IMG/VR virus record: IMGVR_UViG_3300034104_000589
Location: 1 to 29,302 of that record
Reading direction: 5' to 3' (one strand)
Source: a virus
Length of the DNA stretch: 29,302 nt
Shown here: positions 23,043 to 29,302 of the stretch, piece after piece
Position numbering within the stretch: the first letter of the stretch is position 1
Layout of the letters: every line of letters starts with the position of its first letter
Notes under the pieces: model-generated
Database searches by the model: none
The model's input: only the letters and a program-made list of their open reading frames with translations
Told to the model about the DNA's origin: nothing
Program-made: the position numbers and the translations under genes

Positions 23043-23318
23043 CTATGCTTTTGAAACATAGATGAAAGCCTTTGAACCGTCTAATAGAACTATCTGACAT
23101 TTCTCTAGCCAACCAAATGATCTGGCAAATCTTGCAAGTTTAATGTCATCCTCTCTAACTAAAGCAGCTATAGGCTTGCCAATTAAACTCTGTATAAGAA
23201 CAAAGTCCTTTTGACAATCCTTCTTGACTCTAGCTGACCATCTTTTGATGTCAACATGAATCCACAAGAGATTGTCAAAAAGCTCTAAGTACACTATGTA
23301 ATCCTTTCGAATACACAC
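23043..23318 (-). CDS. small podovirus protein, possibly acetyltransferase-like fold, 91 residues
   Basis: Contains LELFDNLLWIHVDIKRWSAR at the N-terminus and FARSFGWLEKCQIVLLDGSK near the C-terminus. The arrangement faintly recalls GNAT-like small virion-associated proteins of podoviruses, but I cannot confirm it. I choose GTG 23318, which has AAGGGA upstream; the frame is open to TTG 23363 with no ribosome binding site, and that version would overlap the gp10-like gene. It sits between the tail hub gene and the internal virion genes. Confidence 0.65.
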   Translation of the reverse strand: MCIRKDYIVYLELFDNLLWIHVDIKRWSARVKKDCQKDFVLIQSLIGKPIAALVREDDIKLARFARSFGWLEKCQIVLLDGSKAFIYVSKA

Positions 23319-23337
23319 AGGTACTTTTCCCTTTATT

Positions 23338-24807
23338 TTATCGTCTATAGCGTCCACCACCAACTGATTGTTCTTGATCTAGTTCACCTATCCTGAAGTC
23401 TATCTCAGCTGTGTCTAGACGCAAAGGAACATTGCTAGTACACAAGAACTCCCAAGCTCTACGTCTATCAGCACCACTGAGGTATACCTGTGATCTAGAA
23501 GCACTGAGATCTATAGACCTATAGGTAGACCAAGTTTGATAGTCATCACCACTGTGACGAACTTGCATAGTTCCAGCTACCTTGTCACCAACAATTTCTA
23601 GTCTTCCATAGAATTTACGCTTAGTAACACCGTTATCTATGATGTCTGTTACTGTTCTGCTGTAGATGGCTTGACCGTTATCTTGGTAGGTAGTGGTACT
23701 GAGGTAGTAGATAGTGGCTGTGTCATCATCTAAGACAAACGCAATATCATTTAACTCAGCAAAGAATACAGCTCTAAAGTAGGACTCTTGGAAAGTACCT
23801 GGATTAGGCTGGTCACTAGATTGGATAGAGTACTGAGTCCATGTATACCACATCTTCTCATTTATATCGTAAACTAAAGTTTTACTAGTGTTGTGTAGAA
23901 ATAGAACATATAGTGTATGTCCTGAGACTGTATAGCAGTAAGCAGTTACTGTGCTTAGACTATCAGCTTCTATATGTTTATCTATGCTATTAGTAGAAAT
24001 CTTAACAGCTGACACACCATCCATCAGATAGACAGCACGACCATTGGTCTTACTAGTTCCAATCCACAATACAGTGTTATTAGTAGCAACAATGCTATCA
24101 CCAGTAGCACAACCAATCTCAGACGTATAACTCTGGGCTACAGCTAAGGGAGAACCCGTAGCATTAGCAGCGTCATAGAAGAACTGAATACTAGTAGAAC
24201 CAAAGGCTACTAGATAGTTTAAGTGCTTAGCAATACCAACGAGTACGTCAGCAGTCTGCTCAAAGCTAACGTAATCAAGAGCAGTCCAAGTAGTTGGATC
24301 ACCAATATTACAGTTATAGATACGATTGTTAGTAGTACCAATAAATATATAGTTGTTCAAGAACACAGTGCCAGACACATACGGACTTGATGGCAAAGAG
24401 GTCATTGTTACAAACGATCCTGCTTGATTTAACAAGTAGCCTGTAGTCTTGTTGTGAAAGAACAGATACGTATCTAGGAATGTCTTAACAAAATAACTTT
24501 GGTTAGTAGTACTAGAAGTAGAACCAAGATTAGTTACAGCATAACTAGATGCTGGGTTAATGCTATATACCGTGTTATTAATAACAGCAATGAGCTTGCT
24601 ATTAAAAGAAGCTAGTCCTTGACTAGGTGTATGAGCAGGAGGTGTTATAGACACCACTTGTTTAGCTAAGACTAAACCAGGTCTTTTAACAAACTCTCTC
24701 TTCTGATCCCTAGTCTCAAAAAAACAGTTAGAAGAATAGGAGTCCTTAGCAAAGGATCCGCTTCTACTTTCTATTGGCTGAGTAAGTGGTATACGTTCTG
24801 TTGCCAT
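23338..24807 (-). CDS. tail hub / packaged-DNA stabilisation protein, P22 gp10-like, 489 residues
   Basis: Resembles the P22 gp10 family, which plugs the portal and forms the tail hub. The N-terminus QPIESRSGSFAKDSYSSNCF with KRPGL near residue 42 is the family's usual opening. Then follow beta-propeller-like repeats of short strands (NSKLIAVINNTVY; VFLNNYIFIGTTNNRIY; LNYLVAFGSTSIQFFYD) and VYDINEKMWYTWTQ near residue 310. It directly follows the gp4-like gene (two bases apart), the order seen in P22-type tails. This supports a short-tailed virion. Confidence 0.85.
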   Translation of the reverse strand: MATERIPLTQPIESRSGSFAKDSYSSNCFFETRDQKREFVKRPGLVLAKQVVSITPPAHTPSQGLASFNSKLIAVINNTVYSINPASSYAVTNLGSTSSTTNQSYFVKTFLDTYLFFHNKTTGYLLNQAGSFVTMTSLPSSPYVSGTVFLNNYIFIGTTNNRIYNCNIGDPTTWTALDYVSFEQTADVLVGIAKHLNYLVAFGSTSIQFFYDAANATGSPLAVAQSYTSEIGCATGDSIVATNNTVLWIGTSKTNGRAVYLMDGVSAVKISTNSIDKHIEADSLSTVTAYCYTVSGHTLYVLFLHNTSKTLVYDINEKMWYTWTQYSIQSSDQPNPGTFQESYFRAVFFAELNDIAFVLDDDTATIYYLSTTTYQDNGQAIYSRTVTDIIDNGVTKRKFYGRLEIVGDKVAGTMQVRHSGDDYQTWSTYRSIDLSASRSQVYLSGADRRRAWEFLCTSNVPLRLDTAEIDFRIGELDQEQSVGGGRYRR

Positions 24808-24809
24808 GC

Positions 24810-25574
24810 TTACATACCATAAGAGTTAACAGATGTAGATCTAAAGTCAGGACTAAAGAATGTGCTACCAGGCTCTATGTCCCAATCAACCATCTTGTCT
24901 TTGTAGTTTAAAGCACGAAGAGCAATCTCTTGTCTAGTGTTCATAGGAACACCGTACTCAAGAGACAGCTGGTCTGCTAAGTTCCACACCAAACAGTTCA
25001 TCCATTCATTAGGAAAGTCTGGAAGTTCACTAGCTGTAGTTATGTCATTGATAGGCATCTGAGCCACTAGACGTAGCTGTAGATTAGCCTGAGTACTAGC
25101 ATCTGGAGTTAGGTACACATAAAGAATACCATTGAGCCTACGAGCATCATAGAAAATACTATTGGGTGTACCAGTAGAGAACTTAGATCCCAAGACAGTG
25201 TATTCCTGCCTAGATATAACTATCACTGGTGTATCTATGTCTGGAGTAGATGCTGTATTACGATAGAATCCTTGGATAACTTTCAAAGGTTTGTCTGTAA
25301 TAGCTGTGCTAGGAGCTAGGGAGTCATACATCAAGGTAGAGGTAGCACCACCTAGGACATAGCTAGTCTGTCCAGAAGTAAGAGGAATAATAAGTTCTGA
25401 TACTTTCCATAACTTTAAACCATCTGTGTTGAATTGTTTGATCAACAAGTTTAAAGATATGGCAGCATTAGACACAGTGTTAGCGTCAGGTGTATCTCCA
25501 ATCTCAAGCACTCCTAGTTTCCTAAGAGCTAAGGATATGATCTGATCACGAGTAATGCTGTAGTTAGAAGCCAT
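24810..25574 (-). CDS. head-to-tail adaptor, P22 gp4-like, 254 residues
   Basis: The N-terminus SITRDQIISLALRKLGVLE, then ISLNLLIKQFNTDGLKLW, is characteristic of the P22 gp4-like tail accessory family, which extends the portal ring. The C-terminal half has FPNEWMNCLVWNLADQLSLE, another family segment. AGAGAGG lies about ten bases before ATG 25574. Length is larger than P22 gp4 but usual for the version found in podoviruses outside the P22 group. It is followed at once by the gp10-like hub. Confidence 0.82.
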   Translation of the reverse strand: MASNYSITRDQIISLALRKLGVLEIGDTPDANTVSNAAISLNLLIKQFNTDGLKLWKVSELIIPLTSGQTSYVLGGATSTLMYDSLAPSTAITDKPLKVIQGFYRNTASTPDIDTPVIVISRQEYTVLGSKFSTGTPNSIFYDARRLNGILYVYLTPDASTQANLQLRLVAQMPINDITTASELPDFPNEWMNCLVWNLADQLSLEYGVPMNTRQEIALRALNYKDKMVDWDIEPGSTFFSPDFRSTSVNSYGM

Positions 25575-25576
25575 TT

Positions 25577-26119
25577 TTAAGCCTCTCTAGGCCAGTTTTG
25601 AGTAGTGACAACAGCAATGAAAGCAGATACATCAGCAGCACTTTCTATAGCTGCTACAAGCCTTGTACATTCAGTTATAACAGCTACTCTATAAGTAGTA
25701 GTGTTACTAGGAACATCTATGTTTCTCTCTGCCTTACGAATGACCATCCAATCGGTCTGAGCCAATAACTTGTTAGCCGTATCCTTGACTTGTGCAGTCC
25801 AGTTTGACTTCAAGCCCTTGGTGACCAAGCGTTCTGTAGAGTCAACCATTGCTGGCTTGCCATCCACTACGCCAAGAACCTTGACATACATGGGGTTGCC
25901 GTCTTCGTCTGACTCTTCTCTGTCATTCAAGAGTTTAGGATTGTCTACGCCCCAGTAAAACTGATCGTTGTAGGTTGTGGTTACATCTGCAACCTCTGTG
26001 ATGCCGACTGCTTGCTTCTCAGCAAGTGAGGTTAACCTAAGCCAATTCTGTGGGTATGAAGTTCCATTATGTGTAAATGGTGTATCAATATTTAATGGTT
26101 TGCCGTCAAGAAGAAACAT
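25577..26119 (-). CDS. tail-associated protein with XkdW-like C-terminus, 180 residues
   Basis: The N-terminal half starts MFLLDGKPLNIDTPFTHNG and contains SYPQNWLRLTSLAEKQAVG, a form common in short phage tail or fibre-assembly proteins. The C-terminal 65 residues (LLAQTDWMVIRKAERN, then a helix and NWPREA at the end) match the TDWMVIRKAE pattern of XkdW/DUF4376-type tail proteins. Strong AAGGAG and GAGGAA sites precede ATG 26119 and lie inside the end of the HNH gene, with which it overlaps by 28 bases. Confidence 0.75.
   Translation of the reverse strand: MFLLDGKPLNIDTPFTHNGTSYPQNWLRLTSLAEKQAVGITEVADVTTTYNDQFYWGVDNPKLLNDREESDEDGNPMYVKVLGVVDGKPAMVDSTERLVTKGLKSNWTAQVKDTANKLLAQTDWMVIRKAERNIDVPSNTTTYRVAVITECTRLVAAIESAADVSAFIAVVTTQNWPREA
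25703..25714 (-). repeat. GTTCCTAGTAAC motif, copy 6
   Basis: Exact copy on the - strand inside the XkdW-like tail gene, reading Val-Pro-Ser-Asn. Confidence 0.6.
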
Positions 26120-26694
26120 ATTCCTCGCTCCTTAAGTATGTTAGATTTTTTGTTTATTGCTTGTGTTGACTTGTCAGCCCATCTGCAATTTTTTGGTTCA
26201 TAAATACCAAATGGGTTTATTCTGTCAAGACTTGTTCCTTCTGGTCTATTTCCCATATCTGCATAAAAGTTTTCAAACTTCATCCACCTATCACATACAG
26301 ATATACCAGAACCACCATATCTCCAATAACCCCTACCATTTTTGTTGGTGCATCTTTCCTTCATGCTTCTCCAACTTGTATATTCTCTTGTAAAAGTCAT
26401 GTGGTGTTTTTTAGATTTCTTTCCTCTTGCTATGGCGTTTTCTTTTACAAGACACCCGCAACTTTTTGTGTTGCCATTTTTAATTCTTGTTATTCCTATT
26501 TCTTTTTCTGTACCGCAATCACATTTGCACATCCATTTATAACTACCTTTTTTATCTTGTACTGTTGGGTATAAAGCAGTTAGTCTGTTGTATTTATGAT
26601 TTGTAATATCTACAAATCTATGTCCCTTTTTTGCTTCAACATACAAGTTTTCATTCATATCTAAAGCGAAAGGAGTGTCGTTGTGTTTAAACAT
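26092..26694 (-). CDS. HNH-family (homing-type) endonuclease, 200 residues
   Basis: A zinc ribbon (CKCDCG near residue 59 and SCGCL near 78) precedes a catalytic-type domain with SLDRINPFGIYEPKNCRW and QAINK (about 155-185), the signature of phage HNH-related selfish endonucleases. The first His of a classic HNH is not obvious. The gene is more AT-rich than its neighbours and separates two tail genes. AAGGTGA before ATG 26694 overlaps the previous stop. The final residues (ERGICFFLTANH) read the ribosome binding site and start of the next gene out of frame, so its own C-terminus may have been replaced on insertion. Confidence 0.82.
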   Translation of the reverse strand: MFKHNDTPFALDMNENLYVEAKKGHRFVDITNHKYNRLTALYPTVQDKKGSYKWMCKCDCGTEKEIGITRIKNGNTKSCGCLVKENAIARGKKSKKHHMTFTREYTSWRSMKERCTNKNGRGYWRYGGSGISVCDRWMKFENFYADMGNRPEGTSLDRINPFGIYEPKNCRWADKSTQAINKKSNILKERGICFFLTANH

Positions 26695-26697
26695 ATA

Positions 26698-29079
26698 TCA
26701 CCTTGCAAGAGAATTTTTAAATGGGTTTTCGGCAAATGCGGCATAAATGTATGTTTCACCAGAACCAAAACCAGCATCTCTTAATTTAATTCCGTTTGAA
26801 ACAAAATCCATACTGGTTGCTGTTACTTCTGCATCAGATAAATTTGGTCTTAGCAAAGCATTTGATACGTTGTATGAACTTCTAGAACTATCTAATAAAA
26901 ACCAATTAGATGCACCATCCGTCCGTTTGATTAAAACAAATCTTGGTTTAAATCCCATATAGATAAAAGTGTTATCAGTTGTTCCATTGCCACCAAACGA
27001 ACCAAAGGCTGAATACCCTGCTACTGCGGCAAAGCAGTAGGCAACAACCGTAGCACCAGAGGCATTAGCATCAGTTCCAGTTCCCAATGAAAACACGGAA
27101 GAAGTAGGTGCTGTACTATTCCAAAATACAGAGTTTGGTCCTGCTTGACCACTTGTTAAATTAAGGTTAATTACATAAGCGGCACTTGTTAAACCAATAT
27201 GGTAAACAGCCCAAGAAGTTGTAGTGCTTCTTTGTTTAACAATAATCATTGATGGTGCAACACCTAACCCATGACCCACAGTAGCGTTAGCACCCGTACC
27301 CGTATAAGTCACCACGCTAAAGCCTTGCGTAGCACCAGCACTTACAGTTGATGTGATAGAGCCGTTAGTGTTGGTTACGCCTGTTCCATTGGCTTTCCAT
27401 TGCCATCCAATGTATGTCTGCGTATTTTCATTTATTGCGCCATCAGTACCAACGCTAAATCCATCAGAATTAAAAGCAGTTAGTAATTGTGCGGAAGTGT
27501 CTTCTGCATCAGTTCCATTTGATACAAGACGCTTTTGTACTCCACGAACAACATCAAACAAAGCGTGAGCAGAAGTGCTACTGCGCTCCTTTATCCATAC
27601 AAAGTCAGGCTGAAATCCCACGCCAGTTACAGACCTTGCAGACCCAGTACCCGTATAAGTCGTAGCCGCCATATAAGCCGCACCATTCTTGATGGTTGAT
27701 GCGGGTAGGTTATATGTGTTTAGTGCAACAAAGCCTGTTGGGGGTGTGTAGGAGAATGGGCGTTGACCGAAGTTGGCATTAAAAGTTGCCCCAGTACCTC
27801 CTGTATTGCAACCAAACAACCATGTTCCTGTTAATCCAGATGCAACAGGGTTTGTTCCCGTAACTGGATTGCTTGAACCTTGATATACATTGTTTTTTGA
27901 ATAATAAACTTTTCCATTATCAAGGTCTAAAGCGATACCAAGAACATCACCATTTGTGTAAGAGGAGTAAGTTTGTACAACGCTTCCTGACCCGTCATAA
28001 ACATTTCCGTTACCACCATACCAACGATAGTTATTATTAGGGCTTGAATAAAATAATGTTGTTGAACTAAATGGTTGCCAAATGCCAAATGTGGCATCTC
28101 CACTTGCTGTTTGCGTTGCCTCAAAATACCATTTCCCAGAAGAAGTAGGTATTGTAGAAACACCAAGGGAATTTGAACCACTAGCAGTTGCTATTTGCAA
28201 ATTACCATTTGAAAATGTAGTGGCTGCTCCATTTATAGAAAGAAGTGGATTCAGCACAGCATAGTTAGCCGCTGTTGCACTTGTTAGCGTAGGCACATCG
28301 GTCATGCTGTCGTAGGTAGAACCAGCAGTCACGCTAATGTTGTTAGGTGTCCAGTTGTTGCCGTTGCCAGAATAGTCCTTGCCGATAGTGGCGGCTGTGT
28401 TGTTGCTGTTATCGCTGAAGTTCAGTTCAAAGCCATTTGTGCCGTAAGTACCAGAATATGCTTTTGGTTTCCATACGCCTGTGATGGAGTCTGTTTCACC
28501 AAATGAAGATGGTGTTAGTTGTTGACCATCGACAAAGTTAACTTCAGCCATATAACCATCAAAATCACTAGCCGAATCAGAATTATCACGACCTAAATTA
28601 TGAATGGCTGTATTATTAATTTGTAAATTTGCGTTTTGGGCAGGGTAACTTGTGGTTGAAAAAGAAGTTACTTGAACTCCATTTACATAAAGTTTTGCTC
28701 TATTTGAAGATGTTGCTTGAGTTGTATCCATTGCAACGACAATGTGATACCAAGCAGATGGGTCACGAAACACTTGAGTTGTGACCAACATATTTCCAGT
28801 AACATTGTCTTCAACCAATAAACAAAATGGGGCTGAAGACGCTGAGTTTCTAAAACTAAATTGCGTGTAAGTTCCTGCGCTAGGTCGTGAGCCAAAAATT
28901 AAATTTTCATTTGTTAAAGTTCCTCGCTTAACCCAACCACTCCAAGTCCATGTTTGACGATTAGATGCTGATGCGGGAGTCCTACTGAAGTACGCACTAG
29001 CACTTCTACGCAACCGCACACTACGGGCTATGTTGTAGCCACTAGGCCTAGTCAGCAGAGTATCTTTTGATGCAAACAT
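26698..29079 (-). CDS. tail adhesin-like protein with LamG, SPRY and repeated modules, 793 residues
   Basis: Probably a receptor-binding tail or decoration protein. Residues of about 40-205 look like a LamG/concanavalin-like domain (TWTWSGWVKRGTL, AKLYVNGVQVTSFS, GYMAEVNFVDGQQL). Residues of about 290-460 look like a SPRY-type beta-sandwich (GKWYFEATQTASG, GIALDLDNGKVYYSKNN, NFGQRPFSYTPP). Three related modules of roughly 100 residues follow, each with a core such as GFQPDFVWIKER, GVAPSMIIVKQR and GFKPRFVLIKR, and each ending in an aromatic strand. The start shares one base with the previous stop. Confidence 0.8.
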   Translation of the reverse strand: MFASKDTLLTRPSGYNIARSVRLRRSASAYFSRTPASASNRQTWTWSGWVKRGTLTNENLIFGSRPSAGTYTQFSFRNSASSAPFCLLVEDNVTGNMLVTTQVFRDPSAWYHIVVAMDTTQATSSNRAKLYVNGVQVTSFSTTSYPAQNANLQINNTAIHNLGRDNSDSASDFDGYMAEVNFVDGQQLTPSSFGETDSITGVWKPKAYSGTYGTNGFELNFSDNSNNTAATIGKDYSGNGNNWTPNNISVTAGSTYDSMTDVPTLTSATAANYAVLNPLLSINGAATTFSNGNLQIATASGSNSLGVSTIPTSSGKWYFEATQTASGDATFGIWQPFSSTTLFYSSPNNNYRWYGGNGNVYDGSGSVVQTYSSYTNGDVLGIALDLDNGKVYYSKNNVYQGSSNPVTGTNPVASGLTGTWLFGCNTGGTGATFNANFGQRPFSYTPPTGFVALNTYNLPASTIKNGAAYMAATTYTGTGSARSVTGVGFQPDFVWIKERSSTSAHALFDVVRGVQKRLVSNGTDAEDTSAQLLTAFNSDGFSVGTDGAINENTQTYIGWQWKANGTGVTNTNGSITSTVSAGATQGFSVVTYTGTGANATVGHGLGVAPSMIIVKQRSTTTSWAVYHIGLTSAAYVINLNLTSGQAGPNSVFWNSTAPTSSVFSLGTGTDANASGATVVAYCFAAVAGYSAFGSFGGNGTTDNTFIYMGFKPRFVLIKRTDGASNWFLLDSSRSSYNVSNALLRPNLSDAEVTATSMDFVSNGIKLRDAGFGSGETYIYAAFAENPFKNSLAR

Positions 29080-29302
29080 TATGCAAACGCCTGTGCAACA
29101 GTTCCGTACCAGTTAGTGCCATCAGCCACAAAGGTGAAGATGTCTCGTCCTGTGGTTGCCGTAGTGGTCAATGTCGGTGCAGTTCCACCAGCCCACTTCA
29201 CAGATGTGAATGTCGCTGTGCGTGATCCTGTGCCATCTTGCACCGCAATCAGAATGAATGACTTACCAGCCGTAGCAGTCGGCATGGTGAATGTACAGTT
29301 AC
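29079..29302 (-). CDS. tail fibre C-terminal fragment (5' part outside window)
   Basis: The frame is open to the window edge without a stop, so this is the last part of a longer gene whose start lies beyond 29302; the in-frame ATG at 29285 is probably internal. The visible end reads MPTATAGKSFILIAVQDGTG, then VKWAGGTAPTLTTTA and DIFTFVADGTNWYGTV, a beta-rich segment common at the C-termini of phage tail fibres. Its stop overlaps the adhesin start by one base. Confidence 0.7.
   Translation of the reverse strand, partial: NCTFTMPTATAGKSFILIAVQDGTGSRTATFTSVKWAGGTAPTLTTTATTGRDIFTFVADGTNWYGTVAQAFA

Noticed and set aside
1-29302. General excess of the CTAG tetramer
   Set aside because: CTAG is easy to find, but at this GC content a few per kilobase are expected; the lack of depletion is mild and only the longer 12-base motif stands out.
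1-29302. Temperate lifestyle genes, CRISPR arrays or insertion sequences
   Set aside because: No integrase, repressor pair, spaced direct repeats or transposase was seen; the only mobile element candidate is the HNH endonuclease.

Overview
The window is a piece of a lytic-type tailed phage genome, most likely a podovirus that infects a Gram-negative bacterium. The evidence is a T7-style replication set (split primase and helicase, family A DNA polymerase, ssDNA-binding protein, 5'-3' exonuclease, endonuclease I resolvase), P22 gp4/gp10-like tail hub proteins followed by large internal (ejection) proteins, and an Rz/Rz1 spanin pair, which is only useful against an outer membrane. I see no integrase, repressor, tRNA, rRNA, insertion sequence or CRISPR array. 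Terminase, portal, major capsid protein and RNA polymerase are not here and presumably lie beyond the window edges. The moderate to low GC and the gene mix suggest an uncultivated aquatic phage, but the host cannot be named from the sequence.

Layout. About 1-13145 is on the + strand. (1) 14-1748 holds small, mostly unrecognised early genes, two with Cys pairs that look zinc-binding, plus an MPNWC/Api92-like protein. A GC-rich, hairpin-filled gap lies at 734-882. (2) 1818-5176 is a three-gene block: an unknown protein, a von Willebrand A (VWA) protein with an added HEVAH motif, and a MoxR/CobS-like AAA+ ATPase. A hairpin at 5191-5224 closes it. (3) 5241-9791 is the replication core: primase, DnaB-like helicase, DNA polymerase and SSB-like protein, closed by a clear intrinsic terminator at 9797-9826. 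(4) 9843-13145 is a tightly packed run of nucleases (exonuclease, endonuclease I) and small accessory genes, many joined by ATGA overlaps, ending in a 32-residue membrane peptide.

From 29302 down to 13134 all genes are on the - strand. In order of transcription: a tail fibre end (cut by the window edge), a LamG/SPRY adhesin-like protein, an HNH-type endonuclease, a tail protein with an XkdW-like end, gp4-like and gp10-like tail proteins, a small unknown protein, three internal virion proteins (389, 428 and 1259 residues, the last with an HEAEH motif), a second tail fibre, an unknown membrane-anchored protein, and the lysis cassette (small membrane protein, lipoprotein, holin-like protein, Rz with Rz1 nested inside it, GH19 endolysin). 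The two transcription units meet tail to tail at 13134-13145, where the last genes overlap by 12 bases.

Most notable points: an exact 12-base motif, GTTCCTAGTAAC, occurs six times in either orientation, with two palindromic relatives, in different reading frames; the VWA-metalloprotease-like/AAA+ block; a metallopeptidase-like motif in the giant internal virion protein; the structured GC-rich gap; and several small genes (1076-1222, 9843-10016, 13047-13145) that length cut-offs would miss.
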